Made by a program: the position numbers and the translations under genes
Shown here: one piece after another, positions 47,649 through 55,374 of the stretch
How the letters are laid out: each line of letters begins with the position of its first letter
Position numbering within the stretch: the first letter of the stretch is position 1
Notes under the pieces: generated by a model
What the model saw: only the letters and a program-made list of their open reading frames with translations
Told to the model about the DNA's origin: nothing
Databases searched by the model: none
Origin: Duganella sp. BJB476
Lineage (GTDB): Bacteria > Pseudomonadota > Gammaproteobacteria > Burkholderiales > Burkholderiaceae_D
NCBI RefSeq assembly: GCF_003416895.1
Contig: NZ_QVIO01000006.1
Coordinates: 389,513-453,512, forward strand
Length of the DNA stretch: 64,000 bases
Direction of reading: 5' to 3'

Positions 47649-48038
47649 ATGAGCAAGCAAGCACTGGTTCTTTTTGCACATGGCGCCCGTGCCGCGTCGT
47701 GGGCGGCGCCGTTCGAACGGCTGCGCGACCTGACGCAGGCGCGCACGCCGGAGGTCCGGGTGTCGCTGGCTTTCCTGGAGCTGATGACGCCGCGCTTGCC
47801 GGAGCTGGTGGCCGAGCTGACCGCCGACGGCGTCACGCAGATCACGGTGGTGCCGGTGTTCCTGGGGCAGGGCGGTCATGTGTTGCGCGACCTGCCGCTG
47901 ATGGTTGAACAGCTGCGTCTCGATCATCCGCAGGCGACGATCAACGTGGTCGAAGCTGCCGGCGAGAACGCGGCCGTGCTCAACGCCTTGTCCGACTACT
48001 GCGTGGCCTCGCTGTCAGCGCAGGCGACGCCAGACTGA
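47649..48038 (+). CDS. CbiX/SirB-like sirohydrochlorin chelatase family protein
   Basis: A 129-residue short CbiX protein, one chelatase domain. FAHGARAASWAAPFERL contains the candidate metal-inserting His10; VPVFLGQGGHVLRDLP has the second conserved His. Small CbiX proteins insert cobalt, nickel or iron into tetrapyrroles; in this genome it may make siroheme together with the CobA encoded at 50995 (inference). It starts directly after the lptG stop. Its last 24 bases overlap the convergent lipocalin-like gene. Confidence 0.85.
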   Translation: MSKQALVLFAHGARAASWAAPFERLRDLTQARTPEVRVSLAFLELMTPRLPELVAELTADGVTQITVVPVFLGQGGHVLRDLPLMVEQLRLDHPQATINVVEAAGENAAVLNALSDYCVASLSAQATPD

Positions 48039-48506
48039 CAGCGGAATTTGCCCGTCCGGCCTGGCCGGCACGCGGTAGCTGAGTTCATCCCCGTTCAATT
48101 CGTAGCTGCGCTTCTGCTGCGTTCCCTCCCAATTTGAAAAGGCCGCGCTGGCGATGCTGAAGGTCAGCGTATGGGTCTCACTGTCGATGGCGACGCTGCC
48201 GAAGTGCGTGCTCGATCCGAAGACGGCCGCCTCGAATTCGGCCGGCGTGCCGCTCTTTTTGTCGCCGCCGGTGAAGCGCGGCCGGTCGGCGCGATAGATC
48301 TGCACGCTGTAGCGACCCTGTTTATCGATCATCATCAGGCCGGCGGGTGCGTCGCCGTAGTCGCGCACGCGCGTGCCGTCCGGGAGTATCCGGTCGGCGG
48401 CGACCAGCGTCCAGGCGCCGGCCAGCGGAAAGTCGGGCGCGGCGCCAGCGGCTTGCGTGGTGGGCACCCACATGGCGAGGCAAAATAATCGGTTCAGCAG
48501 TTTCAT
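48015..48506 (-). CDS. Secreted lipocalin-like domain protein
   Basis: A 163-residue protein with a short signal peptide (LNRLFCLAMWVPTTQAAGA) and a Lipocalin_5-type domain: LAGAWTLVAADRILPDGTRV, GLMMIDKQGRYSVQIYR, and YELNGDELSYRVP near the end. The ATG at 48506 follows an AAGGAGAT site; longer in-frame starts are rejected. Ligand unknown. Divergent from a LysR gene 94 bases away. Confidence 0.8.
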   Translation of the reverse strand: MKLLNRLFCLAMWVPTTQAAGAAPDFPLAGAWTLVAADRILPDGTRVRDYGDAPAGLMMIDKQGRYSVQIYRADRPRFTGGDKKSGTPAEFEAAVFGSSTHFGSVAIDSETHTLTFSIASAAFSNWEGTQQKRSYELNGDELSYRVPARPDGQIPLSVWRRLR

Positions 48507-48584
48507 GGCGATCTCCTTGGTGATGATACGGTCACGATAACGCCAAAACCAGTTGAACGAAATTAGCGAAATCTGTTCGATATA

Positions 48585-48600
48585 TGTGCATAATTGCACA
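48585..48600. promoter_or_regulatory. Palindrome directly before the LysR start codon
   Basis: TGTGCA-TAAT-TGCACA, a perfect 6+6 dyad whose last base touches the ATG at 48601. It occupies the place where a ribosome site would be. Likely an operator for autoregulation and for the divergent lipocalin-like gene. Confidence 0.5.
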
Positions 48601-49455
48601 ATGGACCAACCTGACTGGGATCACCTCCGCTATTTCCTGGCCTTGCACGACGCCGGCACCCTGAGTGGCGCCGCGCGCGCGGCCGGTGTCGAACACACCA
48701 CGGTGGCGCGGCGCATCGATGCTTTGGAGGCCGCGCTGGCGGTAAAGCTGTTCGACCGTTTCCCCAAGGGCTGGTCGCTGACGGCGGCCGGCAAGGCGCT
48801 GGTGCCGCATGCGCGCATGATGGAAGAGAACCTGCACGGCTTGATGCGGGCGGCCAGCGGCGCCACCGCGTTGAATGGCAAGGTACGGGTATCGGCGCCG
48901 CCGGCGCTGGCGGCGTATCTGCTGGCGCCGCGCCTGAAAGCGGCGCTCTTCCGGCTGCCCGGCATCGAGCTGGATTTACGCGGAGAGACGCGCGAGACGG
49001 ATTTGATGCGGCGCGAGTCGGACATCGCGCTGCGTTTCAATCGCCCTGTTGCGCCGGGGCTGGCGGTGCGGGCGCTGGCGACAGTGGCTTATCGTTTGTA
49101 CGCCAGCGCCGCCTATCTCGCTGCGCGCACGCCTGAACAATGGGAGTTTGTCGGCTACGATGAGCTGATGCAGGATACGCCGCAGCAGCAATGGCTGGAA
49201 AAGATACGCCACGGACGCCGCTACTGCCTGCGCTCGAACGACCTGGGCGCGCTGTACCAGGCGGCGTTGGCCGGCTGCGGCGTGGCGGTGCTGCCGGAAT
49301 ACTTCTTCGATATGCGGCACGGCGACCTGGTCGCCATCGACACGCCGGCCTGCCCGGTCAGGCGCAAGCTGTGGATCGTCATGCACGAGGATGTGCGGCG
49401 CGCCGCGCCGGTGCGCGCGGTGGCCGACGAGTTGATCGCGCTATTTACTTCCTAG
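48601..49455 (+). CDS. LysR-family transcriptional regulator
   Basis: A 284-residue LTTR. It begins MDQPDWDHLRYFLALHDAGT, with HTH LSGAARAAGVEHTTVARRID and the LFDRFPKGWSLTAAGKALV segment, then an effector domain. No Shine-Dalgarno is visible before this ATG; an upstream ATG at 48553 would add 16 residues unlike the family. Its 3' end overlaps the convergent glutaminyl cyclase gene by 11 bases. Target unknown; the divergent lipocalin-like gene is the natural candidate. Confidence 0.9.
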   Translation: MDQPDWDHLRYFLALHDAGTLSGAARAAGVEHTTVARRIDALEAALAVKLFDRFPKGWSLTAAGKALVPHARMMEENLHGLMRAASGATALNGKVRVSAPPALAAYLLAPRLKAALFRLPGIELDLRGETRETDLMRRESDIALRFNRPVAPGLAVRALATVAYRLYASAAYLAARTPEQWEFVGYDELMQDTPQQQWLEKIRHGRRYCLRSNDLGALYQAALAGCGVAVLPEYFFDMRHGDLVAIDTPACPVRRKLWIVMHEDVRRAAPVRAVADELIALFTS

Positions 49456-50218
49456 GTACGATCTTGATCTCGTACAGCTTGGGCCACAATTTCCCTGTGA
49501 CGAACAGGCGCTTTTTCTCGGCGTCCCAGGCGATGCCGTTCATGACGTTTTCGCCGTTGAGGCCTTTGCCGGCGTCGGGATACAGCTTGCCCAGGTCGAT
49601 CCAGCCGGTGATCTTGCCGTTGGCCGGATCGATGCGGGCGATGGTGTTGGTGTGCCACAGGTTGGCGAAGATCTCGTCGCCCACCACTTCCAGCTCGTTG
49701 ACCTGATCGACCGGGATGCCGTCCGCCGTCACCTTCACGCGGCGCACTTCGAGGAAGGTCTTGGGATCGAGGAAGCGCAGCGTGGCGCTGCCGTCGCTCA
49801 TGATCAGCTCCTTGCCGTTCTGGGTCAGGCCCCAGCCCTCGCCGGGGTAGGCGAACTGGCCGCGCATCTCGAAGGTGGCCAGGTCGAACACGAAGCCGGT
49901 CTGGGTCTGCCAGGTCAGGCCGACCAGCGTATCCTTCCATACCGTCAGGCCTTCGCCGAAATACTGCGGCGGGATGTCTTTGCTCTGCAGGACCTTGCCG
50001 GTCTCCAGGCTCACCTTGCGGATCGACGATTTGCCATTCAGGCCGGTGCTCTCGTACAGGAAGCCGTCGCGGTACAGCAGGCCTTCGGTGAAGGCTTGCG
50101 GGTCGTGCGGGTAGGCGTGGACGACCTTGAAATCGTAAGTCGGGATGGCGGCGGGAGCGCTGGCGGCGGCAGGCAGCAGGGCAAGGATGAGCAGGGTCTG
50201 GGCGTAGTTCGTTTTCAC
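49445..50218 (-). CDS. Glutaminyl-peptide cyclotransferase (bacterial/plant type)
   Basis: A 257-residue exported protein. Signal peptide (LLILALLPAAASAPA) then a five-bladed beta-propeller of the Glu_cyclase_2 family: HDPQAFTEGLLYRDGFLYESTG, YFGEGLTVWKDTLVGLTWQ, GEGWGLTQNG, VNELEVVGDEIFANLW, and MNGIAWDAEKKRLFVTGKLWP. It turns N-terminal Gln into pyroglutamate; in bacteria it acts in the periplasm. It overlaps the preceding gene by one base. Confidence 0.92.
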   Translation of the reverse strand: MKTNYAQTLLILALLPAAASAPAAIPTYDFKVVHAYPHDPQAFTEGLLYRDGFLYESTGLNGKSSIRKVSLETGKVLQSKDIPPQYFGEGLTVWKDTLVGLTWQTQTGFVFDLATFEMRGQFAYPGEGWGLTQNGKELIMSDGSATLRFLDPKTFLEVRRVKVTADGIPVDQVNELEVVGDEIFANLWHTNTIARIDPANGKITGWIDLGKLYPDAGKGLNGENVMNGIAWDAEKKRLFVTGKLWPKLYEIKIVPRK

Positions 50219-50955
50219 TATTCGGTCACTGATGAGTTTTCGAGTTCGATCATGGCGTCGAGCGTCGTGCCGGGGGCGTCGAGTTCCGCCTGGACGCAGG
50301 CGCGCGCTTCCGGCGACTGCACCAGCGTCACTGCCTGGGCGCGTGCCGCTTCCGCCGCAGCAGTATCGCCGCAGCCGCTCAGCAAGTCCAGCACCAGCGC
50401 CAGTTCGTTGATGTAGTTGTACACCTCGGCCAGCAGGGCGGACATGCCGGCGGTGGTCAGCACGTTAAAGCCGGCACGCCGCTGGTTGAGCAGTGCCGCC
50501 GCCTGCGCCAGGTGCTGCATCGGCTGCGGCAGGTGGCGGCTGGCCAGCGCGTAGTCGCCGCAGGCCATTATCGACGGCAGTGCGGAGCGGGCGCATTGCT
50601 GCGCCAGCGCTTGTGGCAGCTGCTGGAATAGATGGTAGGTGTTTTGCAGGTCGCCCAGCTTGTCGTTGATGGCGCGGATGTCGTTGAACAGGGCCTCGGC
50701 GGCGTCGCCGTCGGCCTGGGCCAGCAGGCGCTGGCTGTCGCGATCGCGCAGCTCAACCAGGGCGCGGCGCGCCGGCAGGTGTTCTTCCGCCAGCTTGGCC
50801 CAGGCGCCCAGCACGTAGGACAGGCGCAGCGGCGCGGTCTCCGCGTCGGCGGCGCTGGCGTCGAACAGCCAGATGTAGTCATTAAGCGCGCTGTCGAAGG
50901 CGCCGTCGGAGTGGGCCTTCCATGCGCGTTCCAGCACTTCGTGAACAGTGTCCAT
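50218..50955 (-). CDS. Hypothetical protein with helical repeat-like fold
   Basis: A 245-residue soluble protein, mostly alpha-helical, with TPR-like spacing in ALERAWKAHSDGAFDSALNDY-like and LSYVLGAWAKLAEEHLPARRAL segments; the sequence starts MDTVHEVLERAWKA. I cannot name a family with confidence. GAGGT lies before the ATG. It sits between cobA (39 bases) and the glutaminyl cyclase gene (1-base overlap) and is probably cotranscribed with both. Confidence 0.65.
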   Translation of the reverse strand: MDTVHEVLERAWKAHSDGAFDSALNDYIWLFDASAADAETAPLRLSYVLGAWAKLAEEHLPARRALVELRDRDSQRLLAQADGDAAEALFNDIRAINDKLGDLQNTYHLFQQLPQALAQQCARSALPSIMACGDYALASRHLPQPMQHLAQAAALLNQRRAGFNVLTTAGMSALLAEVYNYINELALVLDLLSGCGDTAAAEAARAQAVTLVQSPEARACVQAELDAPGTTLDAMIELENSSVTE

Positions 50956-50994
50956 TACTACCTCGTTTGGTATGAACGGACATTCTATTACGGA

Positions 50995-51756
50995 TCAGGC
51001 GCTCAGTTGCTGTACTGCTGAAGGGAGTTGTTGTTCGTCGCTGTGCTGGTGGGTGCGGGTTTTCATCGCGTCGCCCAGCATGACCAGCACCGGGCCGTGG
51101 GCCGCGCCCAGGCCTTGCGCCAGCGAGGCGATGGTCAGGCGGCGGATATGCTGGTCCGGACGGCTGCAGTTTTCGATGACGACCACCGGCGTGTCTGGAC
51201 GGCGGCCCTGCGCCAGCAGGCGTTCCGCCGTGGCGATGGCTTCGCGGCCGCCCATGTACTGGACCAGGGTGTCGGTGTCGGGGATGGCGTCGTGCTCGGC
51301 GTGTTCCGGCGCGGTGGAGGAGGTGAAGAAGGCGACGCTGCGCGCTACGCCGCGCTTGGTCAGCGGCTGCTTGCTGGCGGCCGCTGCGGCCAGCGCGGTG
51401 GTGATGCCGGGGACGACTTCCACCTCGATGCCCGCTTCTTCCAGCGCGCGCAGTTCCTCGTCGGCGCGGCCGAACAGCATCGGGTCGCCGCCCTTGAGGC
51501 GCACCACCAGCGGGAACTTGTGGGCGTTGTCGATCATCTGCTTGTTGATGAACTGCTGCGCGGTCGATAGCTGGCCGCAGCGTTTGCCGACCAGGATTTT
51601 CTCGGCCTGAGGGCACAGATCCAGCATCTCCTCGGTCACCAGGGCGTCGTGCAGCACCACGTCGGCTTGCGCCAGCAGGCGCGCGCCGCGCAGGGTGATC
51701 AGGTCCTGGGCGCCGGGACCGGCGCCGATCAGGTAGACTTTTCCAAGGGATGCCAT
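50995..51756 (-). CDS. cobA: Uroporphyrinogen-III C-methyltransferase
   Basis: A 253-residue SUMT that makes precorrin-2 from uroporphyrinogen III using SAM. YLIGAGPGAQDLITLRG and VVRLKGGDPMLFGRADEE are diagnostic, followed by EVVPGITTALAAAA. There is no CysG-type oxidase/chelatase fusion. It follows cysN by 17 bases, which ties it to the siroheme of the sulfite reductase encoded upstream in the same run. Confidence 0.95.
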   Translation of the reverse strand: MASLGKVYLIGAGPGAQDLITLRGARLLAQADVVLHDALVTEEMLDLCPQAEKILVGKRCGQLSTAQQFINKQMIDNAHKFPLVVRLKGGDPMLFGRADEELRALEEAGIEVEVVPGITTALAAAAASKQPLTKRGVARSVAFFTSSTAPEHAEHDAIPDTDTLVQYMGGREAIATAERLLAQGRRPDTPVVVIENCSRPDQHIRRLTIASLAQGLGAAHGPVLVMLGDAMKTRTHQHSDEQQLPSAVQQLSA

Positions 51757-51773
51757 TGCTGTTTCCTCTTACT

Positions 51774-53081
51774 TTATTCGCCGAGGCGGATCATGCCCGC
51801 TGCGACGGTTTGGTGCGTGACTTCGTCGATCAGGATGAAGGCGCCGGTGGCGCGGATGTCGGCGTAGGCGTCGGCCGCCAGCGGCTGCTGCACGGTCAGG
51901 CCGATGCGGGCGATGTCGTTCAGCTTCAGGCCTTCGGCGTTGTGGCGCTGCTGGGTGTTGATGTCCAACAGCGAGTCAATGCCGGTGATCTTGGCCGAGG
52001 TCTGCTTGGTGCCGTGCTTGATCCAGTACTTGCGGCGCTGGTCCAGCGGCTCGTCGGACATCCAGCAGACGTCCGCCTTCAATTGCTTGAGCAGGGTCGC
52101 AGGCTGGCTGGCGCCGGCCAGCAGGTCGCCGCGCGAGATGTCCAGGTATTCGTTCAGCAGCAGCGTGATCGACTGACCGACCACCGCCGACTGATGCGAA
52201 CCTTCCAGCGTGACGATGTCCTTGACGGTCGCGCTCTGGCCGGAAGGCTGTACCACCAGCTTGTCGCCGACCGATACCTTGCCGGCTTCGATACGGCCCA
52301 TGTAGCCGCGGAAGTCGTTGGCTTCGTGGCCGTTGTGGCGCGCCACCAGTTGCACCGGGAAGCGGAACGGCGCGTTGTGCGACTCGTCGTACACCGACAG
52401 CGATTCGAGCAACTCGATCAGCGTCGGGCCCTTGTACCAGCTCAGTTTTTCGCTGGCGGCAACCACGTTGTCGCCGGTCAGGGCGGACAGCGGAATTGGC
52501 GTGATGTCCTTCAGGCCCAGCGTCTCGGCGAACTCGCGGTAGGCCTTGACGATGCGGTCGTAGATCGCCTGGTCGTAGTTCACCAGGTCCATCTTGTTGA
52601 CGGCGACTACCACGTGTTCGATTTGCAGCAGGTGGGCGATGGTCGAGTGGCGCTTGGTCTGGATCAGCAGGTCCACGCCGCCGTCTTCGTGCAGCTTCAC
52701 TTTCGAGACGTCGATCAGGATGATGACGGCATCGGCGGTCGAAGCGCCGGTGACCATGTTGCGGGTGTACTGCTCGTGGCCCGGCGTGTCGGCGATGATG
52801 AACTTGCGCTTCGGCGTGGCGAAGTAGCGGTAGGCCACGTCGATGGTGATGCCTTGTTCGCGTTCGGCTTCCAGGCCGTCGGTCAGCAGCGACAGGTCGA
52901 CGGCGTCGCCGACGGTGCGCTTGTGCTTGGAGCGCGACATTGCGTCCAGTTGGTCGGCGAAGATGCCTTTGCTGTCGAACAGCAGGCGGCCGATCAGGGT
53001 GGATTTGCCGTCGTCGACGGAGCCGGCGGTGATGAAGCGCAGCAGGCCGCGTTCAGTCAGATTCTCATTCAGTGCATTCAT
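51774..53081 (-). CDS. cysN: Sulfate adenylyltransferase subunit 1 (GTPase)
   Basis: A 435-residue GTPase that drives sulfate activation to APS together with CysD. G1 GSVDDGKSTLIGRLL, G3 DTPGHEQYTRNM and G4 VNKMD are seen, then EF-Tu-like domains 2 and 3. The length ends there: no C-terminal APS kinase domain. It overlaps cysD by one base. Confidence 0.96.
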   Translation of the reverse strand: MNALNENLTERGLLRFITAGSVDDGKSTLIGRLLFDSKGIFADQLDAMSRSKHKRTVGDAVDLSLLTDGLEAEREQGITIDVAYRYFATPKRKFIIADTPGHEQYTRNMVTGASTADAVIILIDVSKVKLHEDGGVDLLIQTKRHSTIAHLLQIEHVVVAVNKMDLVNYDQAIYDRIVKAYREFAETLGLKDITPIPLSALTGDNVVAASEKLSWYKGPTLIELLESLSVYDESHNAPFRFPVQLVARHNGHEANDFRGYMGRIEAGKVSVGDKLVVQPSGQSATVKDIVTLEGSHQSAVVGQSITLLLNEYLDISRGDLLAGASQPATLLKQLKADVCWMSDEPLDQRRKYWIKHGTKQTSAKITGIDSLLDINTQQRHNAEGLKLNDIARIGLTVQQPLAADAYADIRATGAFILIDEVTHQTVAAGMIRLGE

Positions 53082-54013
53082 CAGAAGTATCCTGCTTTTT
53101 TACGTTTTTCCATCGAAGCCTCGGAGGTCTGGTCGTCCATCCGGGTGGCGCCGCGTTCGGTGATTTGCGTGACTGCGGTTTCGGCGATGATCTGCTCCAC
53201 CGTGGCCGCATCCGACGACACCGGGCAGGTGCAGGAGATGTCGCCGACGGTGCGGAAGCGCACCACTTGCGTTTCGACGGTCTCGCCTTCGCGCGCCGGG
53301 GTCAGGTCGGTCAGCGGCACCAGCAGGCCGTTGCGCGGGATGACCTGGCGTTCGTGGGCGAAGTAGATCGGCGGCAGTTCCAGCTTTTCGCGGGCGATGT
53401 ACATCCACACATCGAGCTCGGTCCAGTTCGAGATCGGGAACACGCGCATGTTCTCGCCTGGATGAACGCGGGTGTTATACAGGTCCCACAGTTCCGGGCG
53501 TTGCGACTTCGGATCCCACTGGCCGAATTCGTCGCGGAAGGAGAAGATGCGCTCCTTGGCGCGGGCCTTCTCTTCGTCGCGGCGGGCGCCGCCGATGCAG
53601 GCGTCGAAGCCGTGTTCGGCGATGGTCTCCAGCAGCGTGACCGCCTGCGCGGCGTTGCGCGAATCGGTCAGCGGATTACGCAGGCGCACCGTGCCTTTTT
53701 TGATCGACTCTTCGACCGAGCCGACGATCAGGCGCTCGCCCAGTTCGGCCACGCGCTTGTCGCGGAAGGTGATCACTTCGGCGAAGTTATGGCCGGTATC
53801 GACGTGCACCAGCGGGAACGGGAATTTGCCGGGACGGAAAGCCTTCTCCGCGATGCGCAGCAAGACCACCGAGTCTTTACCGCCCGAGAACAGCAGCGCA
53901 GGGTTGCTGCATTCGGCCGCGACTTCGCGCATGATGTGGATCGCTTCCGATTCCAAAGCGTCGAGGTGGCGCGAATTCACGTGCGCGGCGTGGTTTTCAA
54001 CTAAAGCGTTCAT
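53081..54013 (-). CDS. cysD: Sulfate adenylyltransferase subunit 2
   Basis: A 310-residue ATP-sulfurylase subunit of the PAPS-reductase-like fold. ALLFSGGKDSVVLLRIAEKA is the PP-loop; FPLVHVDTGHNF and GARRDEEKARAKERIFS complete the substrate site. Forms a complex with CysN. Confidence 0.96.
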   Translation of the reverse strand: MNALVENHAAHVNSRHLDALESEAIHIMREVAAECSNPALLFSGGKDSVVLLRIAEKAFRPGKFPFPLVHVDTGHNFAEVITFRDKRVAELGERLIVGSVEESIKKGTVRLRNPLTDSRNAAQAVTLLETIAEHGFDACIGGARRDEEKARAKERIFSFRDEFGQWDPKSQRPELWDLYNTRVHPGENMRVFPISNWTELDVWMYIAREKLELPPIYFAHERQVIPRNGLLVPLTDLTPAREGETVETQVVRFRTVGDISCTCPVSSDAATVEQIIAETAVTQITERGATRMDDQTSEASMEKRKKAGYF

Positions 54014-54043
54014 GGACTATGCCTATTCTTTTGTGTGGCGCGC

Positions 54044-54763
54044 TTACGCCGCCACGGATTTAATGCGTATCAGTTTGCCGTCGACCATATGCAGGCCGCA
54101 CTCTTTCGAATCCGGGTTCTCCCACCACCAGCGGCCGGCGCGGACATCTTCACCCGGTTCGATGGCGCGCGTGCAGGGTGCGCAGCCGATCGATGGATAG
54201 CCCTGGTCGTGCAGCGCGTTGTACGGCACGCCGTTGTCGCGGAGGTAGTTCCAGATGTCTGCCTCCGACCAGTCGGCCAGTGGATTGAACTTGGTCATGA
54301 GGTGGGCCGGATCGTCTTCTTCCACCATCAGCGAGGTGCGGGTGGCCGACTGCGCGCGGCGCTGGCCGGTGACCCAGGCCTTGTTGCCGGAAAGGGCGCG
54401 GCCCAGCGGTTCGACCTTGCGGATGCGGCAGCATTCGCGGCGCATCTCGACGCTGTCGTAGAAGGCGTTCAGGCCGTTCTGGGCGACGTAGGCGTCGACC
54501 GCTTCGGTCTGCGGCTTGTACAGCGCGATCTCGTAGCCGTCGTAGTGCTCCTTGACGCGGTCCAGCATGGCCAGCGTTTCTGGATGCAGGCGTCCGGTTT
54601 CGAGCGAGAAGATGCCGATATCCAGTTTGCCTTTCAGGATCAAGTCGGTCAGCACCATGTCTTCGGCCGCCAGGCTGGAGGCGAAGACCGCCGGGCTGTG
54701 GTCCTTGACGATGCGCGCCAGCGTGGCGTTGGTGTCGGCAATCAGCGTGTTCAGGTCACTCAT
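54044..54763 (-). CDS. cysH: Adenylylsulfate (APS) reductase, Fe-S type
   Basis: A 239-residue reductase that makes sulfite from APS. It has two Cys pairs, RRECCRIRKVEP and SIGCAPCTRAIE, which bind a 4Fe-4S cluster in APS-type CysH and are missing from PAPS-type enzymes. The final KECGLHMV holds the catalytic Cys. This agrees with the absence of an APS kinase gene in the cluster. Confidence 0.95.
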   Translation of the reverse strand: MSDLNTLIADTNATLARIVKDHSPAVFASSLAAEDMVLTDLILKGKLDIGIFSLETGRLHPETLAMLDRVKEHYDGYEIALYKPQTEAVDAYVAQNGLNAFYDSVEMRRECCRIRKVEPLGRALSGNKAWVTGQRRAQSATRTSLMVEEDDPAHLMTKFNPLADWSEADIWNYLRDNGVPYNALHDQGYPSIGCAPCTRAIEPGEDVRAGRWWWENPDSKECGLHMVDGKLIRIKSVAA

Positions 54764-54774
54764 GGCTGCTCCGA

Positions 54775-55374
54775 TCAGATGCCGTAGCCGGCGTCGCCGG
54801 TGTTGACGCCGACGTTGCGGGCGTGGCGGCGGAACAGCGGTACCTTCTGGTCCACCGATGCCTGGTAGGTCTCGGAGAAATCGGACAGGCCTTTGAGCGC
54901 GTCGTGGATGTTGCGGTCCGGCCGCGTGGCGTAGGCGTCGAAGCCCACGCGCTGCATCGAGAACAGCTGGTCGCGCAGCACGTCGCCGATGGCGCGCAGT
55001 TCGCCGGTCCAGCCCAGGCGGGTGCGCAGATTGTAGGCGATCGAGTAGCCGCGGCCATCGGTAAATTTAGGGAAGTCGACGGCGACCAGAGCGAACTTGG
55101 ACAGGTCTTCCTTCAGCGCTTCCGGGCGTTCGTCGCTGGCGATCCAGACGCCGATCTCGCCGGCGGCGGCGCGCGCCAGCAGCGATTCGCGCTGGGCGTT
55201 CCAGACCGCGACCGGCACGATCACCTTGCCCGCAGGGACGGGCAGGGCGGCGATGGCGTCGGCTTCAGGGGCCACGCCGCCGTCGGCCGCTTCCGGCGCG
55301 CGCAGCACGTGCCACGTATCTTCGACCACTTCACGGCCTTTGATGATCAGGTTCTTAACGTCAGACATATTCAT
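54775..55374 (-). CDS. DUF934 protein of the sulfate assimilation operon
   Basis: A 199-residue protein of family DUF934, seen in Proteobacteria next to cysI and cysH. Typical stretches: PKFTDGRGYSIAYNLRTRLG and LRAIGDVLRDQLFSMQRVGF. Its role is not settled; a link to sulfite reductase is suggested by gene order. It starts 14 bases inside the end of cysI and ends 11 bases before cysH. Confidence 0.92.
   Translation of the reverse strand: MNMSDVKNLIIKGREVVEDTWHVLRAPEAADGGVAPEADAIAALPVPAGKVIVPVAVWNAQRESLLARAAAGEIGVWIASDERPEALKEDLSKFALVAVDFPKFTDGRGYSIAYNLRTRLGWTGELRAIGDVLRDQLFSMQRVGFDAYATRPDRNIHDALKGLSDFSETYQASVDQKVPLFRRHARNVGVNTGDAGYGI

Noticed and set aside
54044..54763. PAPS reductase
   Set aside because: The two Cys pairs for a 4Fe-4S cluster are present and no APS kinase gene is seen, so APS is the likely substrate.
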